Shown: one piece after another, positions 10,311 to 21,262 of the stretch
Position numbering within the stretch: position 1 is the stretch's first letter
Layout of the letters: the number at the start of each line of letters is the position of its first letter
Assembly: GCA_016858145.1 (NCBI GenBank)
Contig: JAEHOE010000206.1
Location: 80,176-144,175 of the forward strand
Direction of reading: 5' to 3'
DNA: 64,000 bases
Source of the DNA: Edaphochlamys debaryana
Lineage: Eukaryota; Chlorophyta; Chlorophyceae; Chlamydomonadales
Position numbers and translations under genes: made by a program
The notes under the pieces: model-generated
What the model was told of the DNA's origin: nothing
Database searches by the model: none
The model's input: the letters and a program-made list of their open reading frames with translations, nothing else

Positions 10311-11215
10311 TCCCCCGCCACGGCACCAACCGCAGGCCTAGCCACTCGGCCTGCACAAGAGGCTGCAGCTCTCATTGCAGCAAGCCCAACCTTCAAGGTT
10401 GGAGACCCCTGAACACCAAACAACCAGCTAATGTCCGACCAGACGCAAACCCAGCTCGCCCTAAAGGGCAACACGATGAGAACGACGGACGACAACGACT
10501 GACAACAACGACAGTCAAGACTGGCAGGAGGGCGAGAGGGGAGGCCCCGAGCACGGCTTGCCGGGCCCGTAAACTGGTCCCCCGCTCAATACTGAACCGC
10601 AACCTCTCGACCAGTTGACAACCGTGTCAGAAAGGCAGGCGGGGTGGCCGCAACGCCTCTCCGCCCCAAGCCAAGCCGTCAACAACATTGTTTGGCACCA
10701 GTATCAATCAGCAAAGCATGCACTGCGCACGGTGACGGCGAGTCGGGCTGGCAATAGAGCTGGCCTGAAAATTGGCCAACAGGCAAGGAGCAATTCCCTG
10801 CCGTGGCACCAACCGCCGGCCTAACCACATGGCTTGCATATCAAGCTGCAGCTCTCTGTTGCAAGCCCAACCTTCGAGGTTGGAGACCCCGGAACAACAA
10901 CAACCAGCTATCCAATCTTCGGCCAGACGCAAACCCAGCTCGCCCTAGAGGGCAGCACGCCAAGAACGGCGGATGACAACGAAGGACAACAACGAACGTC
11001 AAGAATGACAGGAGGACGAGAGGGCAGGCTAAGCGCACGGCTTGCGGGGGGCCCCTTGTGTGGTCCCCCGCTCCACACTGCGAAGCAACCTCTCGCCCCG
11101 TTGACACCTGTGTTAGGCAGGCGGGGTGGCTTCAAGGCCTCCCCGCTCGAAGCCGTGCCGTCAGCAACATTGGCAAGAGCACTATCCAGCAGAGCACTCA
11201 CCAAGGCTCGGACCC
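10250..11215 (+). repeat. Tandem duplication of about 483 bp at the gag 3' end
   Basis: 10250-10732 and 10733-11215 are diverged direct repeats. Both start with GACGGCGAGTC-GGCTGGCAA-like sequence and share CAAGCCCAACCTTC-AGGTTGGAGACCCC and CAGACGCAAACCCAGCTCGCCCTA. The second unit carries mutations that stop any gag-like frame. It probably arose by slippage or template switching during reverse transcription. Confidence 0.8.
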
Positions 11216-12194
11216 TAAGCACCAGCACCGTCAACCAGCGGGGGGGCGGGCGGGGGCAACCACCTCAACCCCTGCCCGTACGTGCCTGGTCAAGGTACCA
11301 CATAGCCTACGCACACATAGCCAAACGCAGCAAGGCCAGTGAGCACCAACGGAGATGACAACAGCCCGCACCGCTATACCTGATGGGACCAAGAGTGGCA
11401 CTAAGCGCGCCACACCTACCATGGTCCTGACAGCATGAGGTGCAATGAGACCGGCGTGCGTAACAAAGCTCAAGAGATGGCACTGGGGCACTCAATCAAG
11501 GGTGCTCCGGCGGCCACAGCTACTGCCACCAGCGCAACACACAACCCGTTGTGACAACGCCATGTGAGACAGGGACATTGGCAAGGAGAAAACAAAATAA
11601 GCCATGTCCCTGGCAGTAAACACAAAAACACGAAGCAAAGAGGATTGGAGCGGCTCCACAGGTACGGGCCAAGGGCCCCCATGGGAACCCAAAGCTAACG
11701 GGCAGCCCCTTGCACTGCTGATCCCGTAAAGTTCCCATAACAGCGCCCGCAACAAGGGCACCACAGAGGGGCATCAACTGCAGATTAAGCCGTGGACGGG
11801 TATCACTGCAGCCGCCGGCGCAGGGCTCCGCAGGGCGCCCCCATTGGGTGCCCGGCATCCATGCGCCGGCGCCCCCAAAGCTTGTTGCGCCGCAAGCATG
11901 GCCCTCGACAAGATCGCCCCGCCTAGGTCCTCCTGAGAAGGCGGCGCCTCCAGCGTTGCTGCTCATCAGACCAAGCCGTCTAACTCCAGCAGGCCGTTCA
12001 GAGCTGTAGGAGGGCGTGCCAAAACGAGGGAGAGGGCAGGCGATTGTTGGATTGGGCCCCAATCGGTATCATCCCACGGAGCCTGCCGATCCCACGCGGC
12101 CCCTACCTAACAGAGCCGAGCTATGCGGGGTACGAATCCCTTTGCTCCTGCCACCCTAGTTGTAGCCCAAACCTACCACCAGGTCCGGGTTCTT
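11216..12194. other. Retrotransposon interior without recognisable genes
   Basis: No frame here looks like pol or any known domain. Open frames on the minus strand (for example 11520-12062) look like chance frames in GC-rich DNA. Confidence 0.6.
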
Positions 12195-12885
12195 GATGTC
12201 AGCACCGTCCTCGACGGTTACGATGTGGGACCCCAGCGGGCCAGCGGGGTTAGCGGGGTGCGCGGCAGCTGAACGCCGTGGCTTAGCAGCCAACCTCACG
12301 GGCTTGCCTCCTGCAAGCCAGCACGCCGCCCCCTTACTTGTATTGCACCTATTGCACCTGTCCATCCTCGGTCACGACCAAGAAAAGGGGTGGTCCCCAG
12401 ACACCATGTCCCAATCGGACGAGGCCGGCCCCACCCAAGCAAAACACTGAAGGCGCACTTCCAGCTCTCCCCTTGCTCCAAAGCCCCCACAGCGGCCAAG
12501 CACACCCCGTCCCAAGCTTGCTGCTTGATGCCAGCGGGGGCCTGCACCAACCAAACCTCATGCCTCTTCACTGCCCGACCAATAGCATCGCTCAATCTTG
12601 TGCGCACTGCCATTGTTGCCGCACACGACCAGAAAATGGTGGAGCGAGCCGGTCACAGGGGCACCTGGCCACCTCAGTCCTGCCCCCGGGGGCTCGATGC
12701 ATGCCAAACCCTGGATAGCCGTCCATGGCAAGCCGCCACAGGGGCTCCTTGTTGCTCCCTTCCCACTTCAACTTTCACAATCATGGGCAGACAGCCTTCA
12801 TGCGCGTGGTTTCAGCCTCCGCGGCCACCGAAGTCCCAAAGCTTCCTGAATTTCCTCTACATGCTTGGACGCCCCTCGGGCCTCG
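12195..12885 (-). pseudogene. 3' fragment of an L1-like LINE inside the LTR element
   Basis: Minus-strand frames contain IGRAVKRHEVWL, WDGVCLAAVGALE and CFAWVGPASSDWD, matching IGRAVKRHEVWL, WDVVCLAAICAMD and CFAEVG of the LINE at 18911-20800. Sequence at 12640-12860 matches the part encoding WDPGNKEPLWRLAMDGFPGFGMH. The 3' end near 12200 (GTCCTCGACGGTTACGATG on the plus strand) matches the end at 18911. It has frame shifts and an internal deletion. It is a decayed insertion into the element or was captured by it. Confidence 0.8.
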
Positions 12886-13724
12886 AGCTCAGAACCCGCA
12901 GGACTACCCCTCGGGGAGCCGTCAGCACAGCGGCGGACCTGTGAGAGGGCAACGCGAGGCGTCACAACCACCCAGTCTGTAGCCCCAGCACGGAGTTGAG
13001 CATCGGAGTCGAGAAGTGTGCCGGGTTGTGCCTAGCGCGGACGCACGCACAACCGGAAGACACAACTTCAGGGCATACTCATCAGCAGCAGGCGAAGAGG
13101 CGGGGGCCCGCAGGGTGCAGACGCGGGGTGGCGCCGGCACGAACCCGGCGCTGGTAAGGCCAGCAAGCCGGCAGCCGGACAGTGGAGAATACGGACTGCT
13201 ACTTGAACAAACAAAGCCTTGCTGAAAAGCTCGCGCGTCAGTAACCTGTACGCGGGGCTGGGTTCATCTACAGTTGGGAGTCAATATGGACAGTGGATTG
13301 GACAAGAGGACTATAATGCAGTAGAGACGGTATAACGATGGAGAGCCCAGGCGGAAGCGGGCCCAGCGGCCCATCCGCAGGCCCCGCATCCGGCCAAAGC
13401 TTCGCTTCGATGGCGCGGCGATGCCAACAAGCTTTCAGTAACATACCTGTGTCTACGCGCATACAACCTGAACAACCACGACGACAGAGCAACGGCTTGA
13501 CTTCAACTTCAGCGATGACCCGCACCCAAGCATTTGGCCGCTCTCCTGGCCAGGAACTGATCATTGCTTGTAGAGTGTGCCGTGACAGCGGCCAGAGGAC
13601 AACCAGCGTGAAAACTTTCCAGGATGACAACGGAGACAGCTGGGACTCGGGCGCCTCCGAAGTCCGGCTGATTCTCGGCTGCTCAAGCCTCGACTATCTG
13701 CGCCTGCGCGGCGATCGAGCGGCC
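12886..13724. other. Retrotransposon interior without recognisable genes
   Basis: No domain or conserved motif seen. A plus-strand frame at 13338-13934 has no recognisable similarity and runs into the tandem repeat that follows. Confidence 0.5.
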
Positions 13725-14640
13725 GGGACCCCGCCCGGAGCGAGGTGTGCCGGTCTTACGGGAACAGGCGGAGACAGCTGGGGCCACGGCCTGGCCTGCG
13801 GCCCTCTGCTTTATCAACATCCGCGCCCCCTGCGCCCTTGGGCTCAAGGGAGTACGCGCTGGGCCTTCTCCTACGGGGGGTCCCTCGAGCCCTGCCCTGA
13901 CAGCCGCAAGGTTGTCTGGGTCAGGGGAGGATGAGGCGGCTGTGGGGCGGGCAGTGGCTCCCTTGGCCTCGGCCGGGGTGTTTCTGCTCGCCTGCACGGT
14001 GCCGGGTTCCCCATCGCTGAGGGTAACCCGATTCCCGGCACGCAGTCGCCATACAGCGACTCGCGGGGACCGGAGGGGATTGCGTCGGCCGCTGGGCAGG
14101 GCTGCGGTGCTGTTGGCTTGCGTCAGCAGCGCCGCCCCCCAGCCTGCAGTGGTGCCGGGCCACCTGCGACCCCCGGCCTTGCGGCCTGGGCGGCGCCTGA
14201 AGGGAGCCCTGTAGACCGCGCTGGGTTTTCCCCTCGGGAAGGTCTGTAGAACCCTGCCCTGGCTGCGGCGAGGTTGCCCGGGGCAGAGGAGGATGAGGCG
14301 GCTGTGGGGCGGGCGGTGGCTCCTTTGGCCTCGGCCAGGGTGCTTCTGTCCGCCTGCACGGTGCCGGGTTACCTGTGCGTGGGCGGCCTTGCGGCTTAGC
14401 CAGCACTGAAGGTGACCCGATGACCGGCCCGCAGCCGCCATGTCGGCGGTTCGTGGGGACCGGAAAGGAGTGCGTCGGCCGCTGGGCGGGGGCTGCCGCT
14501 GGCTTGCGTCGGCGGCGCAGCCCCGAGCTTGCAGCGGTGCAAGGGCACCTGCGACCCCAAGCCTGACGGCCTTGGCGGCGCCAGTGGCGTCTGAAGGGGT
14601 GCCCGGGCGGCCTGAAAGGGTCAAGGTGGATCAGAATGGA
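13725..14640 (+). repeat. Imperfect tandem repeat, period about 362 bp
   Basis: GAGGATGAGGCGGCTGTGGGGCGGGC occurs at 13927 and 14289 with similar sequence on both sides (GGCCTCGGCC, CTGCACGGTGCCGGGTT). Long minus-strand frames across it are consequences of the repeat. It lies between gag and the 3' LTR, where pol would be expected. Confidence 0.75.
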
Positions 14641-15067
14641 TCCAGCCGTCAGGATGGATCCAGCCGTCTGCGCATTACAGCGACTGCGGTACATCATGCT
14701 TTGCCCAGACCGCGCGAGTTTAACGCGTTTGGCCTGTGGCCTGTCCATCCCTTACCCAGCAGGGCTTGGAGTGCGGGACATGAGGAGAACCGTACGCCGG
14801 AGCTCGGTGGACCAGCACGACGCTGGCACCTTCAGTGGTAACAAGGCTAGCAGGGCTTGGGCCAGCCAACACAAGGGACGGGGCCTCGCCATTTCCGGCG
14901 GGCAACGTCGGCCGGATAGCCTTCGTCGAGCCGGGATTCCTGAAGGATTACGGCACGTATAACCAATCAGTCATCATCAGTCATCTGGTACCAACGTGTC
15001 GCAGGTGGAACGGGTTCGACCTGGCGCCGGGGCGGACGCCCCCGCAACTCCCCCCAAATCTGACAGC
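14641..15067. other. 3' end of the retrotransposon interior
   Basis: No gene. The bases before the 3' LTR (about 15035-15067) are C-rich on the plus strand, not the purine-rich tract usually found there. CTGACAGC directly precedes the LTR start TGTCAGC, giving the palindrome CTGACAGCTGTCAG at the junction. Confidence 0.55.
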
Positions 15068-17831
15068 TGTCAGCGGTTCATGTGACGATACGAGCAAGTT
15101 GTCGCGACACGTTGGCGTGGCAGCGTGAGTGCGCAGAACTCAGCGGAGCAAGCATGCATGAGCCCAACGCGCAAGCAGTTGAGGCGTGCAAGCGAGGACA
15201 CGTCGCACTCGGGTGCGCACAAGTAGCATGGCATGGAGGGGGGCGGCTCGCGGCCTCCCCCCACAAGCGAGTGCTCCCACGGCGGAGAGTCAAGAAGATG
15301 AGGCTCTCCGGGTGCATAGCTGACGAGCGAGGCACATGGCGAGCTCACATGCCGACCGGCTCCTGGTCAGGTACCGCACGTACCCACCAGGAGCGGGTCG
15401 GCCGAGGGTGCCAGTGCGTGTGTGTATGGGCGGAGGGGGCCCCGACACAGCTACCTGCGCTGGAGCCTAGCCTGCGTCACGTATCTATCAGCGCTGGTAT
15501 CATTGGTGGTTTGTGTTCAGCCGGGCATGCCCGCGCAGCCCGGTTGGGCTCTGCGCTCAGGGCTGTGCGTCGCTTACGGTGATATCGCATGGCAATGCTC
15601 TTGTGTGATGATGTGTATGGTTGATGTGTTATTCGTGAGCAGCCGAGCGCCGGGAAGGCTCAATCACTCGGCCATCCAATTGTGCGCGCCGTGGCGAGCC
15701 CAGGACGCCACGTCCTCCCATTTGGATGGATACTACATCTGTGAGTGGCCGGCCAGCCCCTCTGACGGGCCCGGCCGGACCTTCTGTGGTTGATTGCAAC
15801 TGAAAGTGCTTCTGTTTGGGCCCCAAGCCCGCCCAATTGATGTTGACGTGTGCCAGGGGCATACTTGAAGGTTTGATGACTCGGAATGGGCATAGCGGGG
15901 GCCTGGAGAGGCTTTTAAAGGTGTGCAAGCGTCGAGCAGCCCCGGCGACAGCGGCAAGCATCCGGGTCGCCCGAGAGGGCTGCGACGGGGCCACGCCGCT
16001 GTTGACGGGGTGCCCTGGGAAGCCTGAACACAGACATCAATGCAGGCAGGCTTGGCGTGGCTCATAGGGCCCTCGGCACTCAATGACCTCGAGCCGGAGG
16101 CAAGGTCAAGCGAAATCTATGTAGGGGAAGTAAAGTAGTGAAGAATAAGGTAGCCGAACAGGGCAGGCAGGCCCGGGCGGGGACTGCTCAAGGCCCGTAT
16201 CTTCCGGCAGTCCCGGGGCCGGCCCAGGGCCGCGGGGCTCGCCAACTCAGCTGGGACTGTACGGCTCTTCAGCGTGTGATTTAGTATGTAAGGGAGGCTC
16301 TTCTCGCTGGGCCTGCGAACACAACCCCTGAGCCCACAGAAGGGAACTCTGCAAACAGCCTTACCACGCGGACTTGTTTGGGAGGCCCCTTGGGCGCCCA
16401 CTTAGATTGCTGTCGATAATTGGGGGCTGCGGACTTCGCGGAAGGGAACTTGATTTGGCGAAGCGGTTTGGCCACCGCCTAGCCTTTTAGCAGTGACGTT
16501 GTAACGTGCGCGTGTTCCTCGGCCCACCACAGCTCAGGTCCGGGCGCGGCCAGTGAGGCCGGCCGGTTCCTGACGCTCCCGTGTGAGCAGCCCATAAGCC
16601 CGTGCTAGACACTTGCACATACCGTTAGGTCTCTCCCTCTTGCAGGTGCCTCTCGCTGGTGCTTGGCGCCCACCAGCCTGCACCGCGTCCGCCACGCGCA
16701 CGCACACGCACACGCACCTGTGCCCCCTTGACCCCTCGGTACAGTTGTGCCCCCCGTGTCTGCTAGCCCCACAGGCTTAATCTGCCCTGCTCCCACGCAC
16801 TAGCCGAGCGCCGTTGCGATAGCACTGCCGGTCTAGCTAGCTCCGTGCCCACAGCACGTTTGACGCGCAGCCGTACTTCCCTTTACAAGCGAAGCGTAGC
16901 TGAGCGTGCCCATTGGCCCGGGCCTCCGCTCCCTGAGGTTCAGGCAAAAGACCTGACCCAGGCATAGGTGACAGGGCGGCTGAATCCACCTGCACCTTTC
17001 CGGCGCGCACACCCACTGATCCAGGGGTGCACATCTAGGGGCGGCTGAATCCACCCTACTTGAGCCGAAGTGCGTAATCCCAAGGTGTTATCCTAGCGCG
17101 CGGTACAGGAGCATCCCTCGCCCTCCCTAGGGTTGGGCACACGCAGGTCCGGAGGCTGAATCCCGAGGACCACCGTTAGCGACTAGGGCACACCGGTAAG
17201 AAGAGTAGGAAGAACCTACCACGCGTGTGGCAAGGCTCGTGACCCCCTTGGCCCGGGGCACAGGTGCAGTAGCGGCGACTCCGCACTGTGCTGCCTGTAC
17301 GTGTCATAATCCCTGGGGCGAACTAGGAAAGTAGGCACAAGGAGGTAGGCGTTCGTCTGGCACGTAGCTGCGGAGGCTGAATCCCGAGCAGCAACCCCCC
17401 CTTACATAAGCTAGGGCACCGGACGCGGGCCCTCTGTACAGCTTTAGCGGGTGAGACCTCAACCGTCCCCCGTCGGGTGAGACCTCACCGTCCCCCGCTC
17501 TGCCCCGTTCACTAGGGCCTGCGCACAAAGCGCTATAAAACTAAAGACTTCCGCTGCGTAATCACCCTCAGCTTCAGGCTGAACTAGCTCGCTCTCACCC
17601 AGCGTAGCCTCCACGCCCCCCACCGGGCGCATAAACGTGTTGGCAGGTGTCTCCACACACCCCACACAGGCAGTAGATCATCCAGGCGATCCTAGGGCGC
17701 GCCTCTGTGTCACCGCGTAGTCACACCACTTGTTAGGGGATAGGCAAGGGCTTGACGCGTTTGCGTGGGCAAACGGGGAAAACATTTGGGTGTTGACACG
17801 TTTGGTGTACACGACGCGTCTGAAGCTGACA
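15068..17831 (+). repeat. 3' LTR
   Basis: 2764 bp from TGTCAGC to GCTGACA, nearly identical to 6216-8967. It ends against CATC and then sequence that continues the empty site seen at 25781. Confidence 0.9.
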
Positions 17832-18191
17832 CATCCACGCCTAGCCTTGCTGAGCGGACACCCTCACCAACAGCGCTGCGAGGTGCACATCTCCTCTGAC
17901 AGAAGCGACTGCGGGCGGCTTTCTACTGTGTACGCAGCACGCGTACAGTTCAGCTCGCTGTAACTTTTCAAGGCTGTGCCCCTTACTTGGAGCGCATTCA
18001 AGTATCGCTCGCCCCGCCCCGTCCCAGAGGGCAAAAGTCCTCTCGCCTCCCCAGCACCCTCTGGCACTCAGCCAGCCTCTGGCCTGGCGAGTTCTCCTCA
18101 GCTTTCGTCAGAGCCACAGGGCCTTAGAGATGGTACGGGATGAACTGTGTGACAGGGTCTTGAGGTGGTGTCGAGGGGCTTGTCCATTGTC
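17832..18191. repeat. Spacer upstream of the Met tRNA pair, copy I
   Basis: Nearly identical to 25781-26136; it joins directly to 6211 when the retrotransposon is removed. No gene seen. AAAA near 18033 is the first T-run in the minus-strand direction after initiator tRNA-Met, about 160 bp away. Confidence 0.8.
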
Positions 18192-18263
18192 TAGCGGGAC
18201 CTGGTTTCGATCCAGGGACCTCGGGGTTATGAGCCCCGCACGCTTCCGCTGCGCCATCCCGCT
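18192..18263 (-). tRNA. Initiator tRNA-Met (CAT)
   Basis: 72 nt, no intron: acceptor AGCGGGA/TCCCGCT, anticodon loop CTCATAA, and T-loop TCGAAAC, matching plant initiator tRNA-Met (A1-T72 pair, GGG/CCC pairs in the anticodon stem). It is 38 bp downstream of the elongator tRNA-Met on the same strand. Its 3' end pairs with the primer-binding site at 8971. Confidence 0.96.
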
Positions 18264-18270
18264 GATTCCT

Positions 18271-18289
18271 CTCGCTGAAGAGCAGCGAG
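18271..18289. other. Hairpin between the two Met tRNA genes
   Basis: CTCGCTG-AAGAG-CAGCGAG is a perfect 7-bp stem with 5-nt loop in the 38-bp gap between elongator and initiator tRNA-Met. It is also present at 26216-26234. It could be a processing signal in a shared precursor. Confidence 0.55.
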
Positions 18290-18301
18290 GGAGGATTCTC
18301 C

Positions 18302-18425
18302 TGCGGGCGGAGGGTTTCAAACCCTCGACCTTAGGATCCCCCAAGTCAGTTCCCGAGGAGGCGCCCCATAGAGAGGCGCCTCAGAGGGTATGAGACCTAC
18401 GCGCTAACCACTGCGCCACGCCCGC
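18302..18425 (-). tRNA. Elongator tRNA-Met (CAT) with intron
   Basis: Acceptor GCGGGCG/CGCCCGC, D-loop AGTGGTTA, anticodon loop CTCATA interrupted after position 37 by an intron of about 51 nt, T-arm GAGGG-TTTGAAA-CCCTC. The 3' exon starts ATCCTAAGG as in plant elongator tRNA-Met, which also carries an intron at this place. The intron holds an inverted repeat GAGGCGCC/GGCGCCTC. Confidence 0.95.
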
Positions 18426-18910
18426 AGATGTGGTGGGCAGCAGCAGCAGTGCCAATCGTCCATCGAGCTCGCTTAACATTGGGAGGAGGTGCACTCCGAA
18501 GCAGGGCCTCCCTAGACAGCAAGCAGCTGGGGCAGGAAGCACAGGCCCTCAGGAGGGGGCCAACCCGCCTGCTAGGCAAGCCAAGCAAGCTATGCCAGCA
18601 CCACTACTGCCGTAGGCAGTCAGATGTGCGGCTGCGTATCGGGACATTCGTTGTGAAGCTGCTGAGCGGCATGCTGTGTGATCCAGCAGGCGTGCAGGCT
18701 GGGGAGGAGGACAGAATGCCACCAGCAGGCAGGTGCCCGCCCTGCCCGCCAGGCCCCCACCCCCCCTGCCAGCAATTCACTAAGGCTGCTCACCCTCCCC
18801 CAACAAGCAAGGACACATCCAACCCCGCATCCATGCCAGGAAGCGGCAGCTGGAGACACGCGGAGTGAGAGCGAGAGGGCTTGAGGAATAGCCGCTAGTC
18901 GCCAAGGGCA
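18426..18910. repeat. Spacer of the three-tRNA segment, copy II, left of the LINE
   Basis: Nearly identical to 4238-4733. No gene. It ends with AAGGGCA, the left target duplication of the LINE. Confidence 0.85.
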
Positions 18911-19211
18911 GTCCTCGGTGTTTACAATGAAGGACCCCCCTGGGGTCACAGCGCTGAACGCTGGGGCCAAGCGACCCACCTCACGGGCTTGCCCCCTGCA
19001 AGCCAGAACGCAAGTCCCTGTCATAACTTGCACTGACCACACTCAGGTCCCACCTTAGTCCTTGGCACGCAATGACCATGCTCAACGTGTATCGATGGCC
19101 CCTCCTCGGCCGCGCCTCCTACCAGTAACCGTTCACCGTTCATCATGTGCTCACACTGTTGGCCGTACACCTCTCGATCCTGGCTCTCCCGACCCCACAT
19201 TCACTCCCACT

Positions 19212-19403
19212 CTGCGGCTCCCTCCCGTTTGTTATGCGCCGCAGAGGACTATGTCCCCTTTCCGCAAGGTGCACATCCCATCAAACGCCACGTGTAGCTC
19301 ACCCGGTCCCCGCCCCTGCCCTGCGGCTCCCTCACGTTTGTTATGCGCCGCCGGGCGAACCCCCCCCCCCCTGCGGCTCCCTCCCGTTTGTTATGCGCCG
19401 CAG
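19212..19403 (-). repeat. Three copies of a hairpin-forming 33-bp motif in the LINE 3' region
   Basis: CTGCGGCTCCCTCCCGTTTG, then TTATGCGCCGCAG, occurs at 19212-19244, 19321-19353 and 19371-19403. CTGCGGC and GCCGCAG are inverted repeats with a loop of about 19 nt; the middle copy has small changes. It may be a 3' recognition structure for the reverse transcriptase. Confidence 0.6.
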
Positions 19404-19561
19404 GGTGTGCCCCGCCTCCATCAAGGGGCGTCCGGGCCTGCATACTGCACTGATCCGTCCGCCCTGGCCGCCAGGAAAGGGTGGTCGGTTGGGACCTCAT
19501 CCCAGCCCCTGTGCGTGAGCCCAACCTCCGCAAAACACTGCAAACGGCCCTCAAACTCGCC

Positions 19562-20799
19562 TCAAGCTACTGCTAAAGCCTGTGCCATCATCAAGGAGTG
19601 GTCCTGAGCGTCCCTGTGCGCATACTTGTACCTTCTGGCCCGGTCCATCGCGCATATCGCGGCCAGACACACCACGTCCCACACTCGCGCATGAATCCCG
19701 GTGCCCTCTGGGGGCACAGCAAGCCACACCTCGTGTCGTTTCACCGCCCTGCCAATACCATGACTGAGGCGCATACGAACAGCCACAGCGGCTGGACAAT
19801 ACCAGAAATGGTGGAGCCGATCGCCTTGCTCCATGGCCCGCCCACACGGACACCTCGCCACGTTCTCAGTTCCTAACTGGCTCCGGTGCATGCCAAATCC
19901 CGGGAAGCCATCCATCGCCAGCCTCCACAAGGGCTCTTTATTGCCCGGATCCCACTTAATGCCCCACAACCTCGGCCAAACCGCTTTCAGACTTGCCACT
20001 GCTTCTGCTGATGCCGTGTCTGTGCCGTACGCCTCCTGAATGTAAAGTGCATGCTTCCGTGCTAGCTTAACCCGAGCCGGTCCCAATTGCAAGTGCGTGG
20101 CCAGGCTAACTGTCATCTTTGCCAAGCTGACGTCCTCCCAGCCTATGCCCCTGGCAATGTTCGCCCAAGCCTCTTCTTCCCCTGGGGCGGCCGCCTGATC
20201 GTCCACCCCCCGTGCTGCTTCGGCCCACCCGGCCGGGAGCCGGCTAATAAGCGCGCCCAGGCGCTGTCCCATGTCTAGTCCATTGCGGAGTGCTTGCGGG
20301 AGTGCTCCCACCTGCGTGCCCAAAATGCTCTGTACTACCCTTTCGGTATATGACCTGTTGATCTGGGCCCTCGCCCGTGCGAGAGCCCGGCCTATGCTGC
20401 CCTCCAGCCCGTGCATCCCTCGGATGCGCTCAAGCTCATCTAGGCAGCGGACTGCCGTGCCTACTGTCCGCAGTCCCGGAACCGCGAACAGATCTGTGAA
20501 CTCGCCTTCGAGGCCCCAGCTTGGGGCGTTGTTGTCGATGTTCCCCGCGGGCAGGGCTGGGTTGCCCCAAAGCGGTGCATTGTAGACCCAGGCTCCGGCT
20601 GGCATGGGAGCAATCACTTGGGCCCGGGGCAGCAGCGCTAGCGCGCCTGCCACGCGCACCAGTGCTGGTGAGGTTGCGCGTTGGACTGTGGCCCCCAAGA
20701 TGCGGAGACCGATCGACGAGGTCGGGCGCCGCATTGTCAGGAGGCAGAGCGGGTGTGCTGCTGGGTGGGTTGAGCGGAGCAGGGAGACGCAGGCATGGA
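19562..20799 (-). pseudogene. C-terminal part of a LINE polyprotein
   Basis: An open frame reads from the 5' truncation point (THPAAHPLCLLT, cf. LHPAAHPLALLT of the first LINE) through WGNPAL, FTDLFAVPGLRTVG, WDPGNKEPLWRLAMDG and the zinc cluster CPCG..HHFWYC. A TGA at 19562-19564 ends it, and the same frame then continues with LQCFAEVG and WDEVPTDHPFL, which match the first LINE. So the stop is premature. There is no reverse transcriptase core; the copy is dead on arrival. Confidence 0.88.
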
Positions 20800-20808
20800 G
20801 AAGGGCAG

Positions 20809-21203
20809 GCTTGCAGGCATGACGGTGTGCGCTGCTGGGTCGGCAACCTGCTGCACAGGTGGCATGCTTTCGGCAGCAGAGACGGGGTGAGGGGCGGCAT
20901 CGGGAATGTGGGTGGGCTGGGATGGGGTCGGAGTTCTAAGTAAGGGAGTCAGCTCACGGTCAGGTGCGCAGGATTAGACCTTGCGGATTCCCCTCAGTTC
21001 CCCCAGCGGGATCCACGCAGGCACCCAGCTGCTCCTCTCTGCACGGGGACTGGCCAGGCTCCAGGAGTGACGGGCTGGGCGTGAAGGAGACTTTCCGGCG
21101 GTTGGGGGCGAAGGTGTGGGAGGCGTTCAAGGCGGGCGTGAGGTCCGTGGTGTGCGTGCTGTGCGTGGTGTGGTGTGGTGTGTGTGCCGTGGTGTCCAGG
21201 TGT
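20809..21203. repeat. Spacer upstream of the truncated tRNA-Pro, copy II
   Basis: Nearly identical to 4735-5129; no gene recognised. Confidence 0.85.
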
Positions 21204-21262
21204 GGGAGTTTGGTCTAGTGGTATGATTCTCGCTTAGGGTGCGAGAGGTCGTGGGTTCAATT
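21204..21262 (+). pseudogene. tRNA-Pro(AGG) truncated in the T-loop
   Basis: Identical to tRNA-Pro at 5130 up to GGGTTCAATT and then replaced by unrelated sequence. The 3' half of the T-stem, the acceptor 3' strand and the terminator are missing. Confidence 0.9.

Larger units (their letters stand above)
6216..17831 (+). mobile_element. Non-autonomous LTR retrotransposon with gag only
   Basis: Two near-identical direct repeats of about 2.76 kb flank a 6.1-kb interior. The element starts TGTCAGC (6216) and ends GCTGACA (17831), a perfect 7-bp inverted terminus with TG..CA ends. It is flanked by CATC on both sides (6212-6215 and 17832-17835). The paralogous site at 25781-25784 has a single CATC and no element. 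A primer-binding site follows the 5' LTR and a gag ORF starts at 9513. No protease, reverse transcriptase, RNase H or integrase frame was found, so it would need enzymes from another element. The gag-only layout resembles elements described in plants as TR-GAG. Confidence 0.9.
18911..20800 (-). mobile_element. 5'-truncated L1-like LINE with target-site duplication
   Basis: 1.89 kb inserted into the duplicated segment, flanked by AAGGGCA(G) at 18904-18911 and 20801-20808; the empty site is at 4727-4734. Its 3' end is at the low coordinate. It keeps only the C-terminal part of the LINE polyprotein and a 3' UTR of about 0.5 kb. It belongs to the same subfamily as the fragment at 12195-12885 and differs from the LINE at 1-4215. 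Confidence 0.9.

Noticed and set aside
13683..14748. Minus-strand frames of 275-313 residues as a possible pol or host gene
   Set aside because: They coincide with the 362-bp tandem repeat and contain no reverse transcriptase, integrase or other motif.
6216..17831. DNA transposon with 7-bp terminal inverted repeats
   Set aside because: The long direct repeats, TG..CA ends, primer-binding site and gag ORF fit an LTR retrotransposon better; short inverted termini are normal for LTRs.
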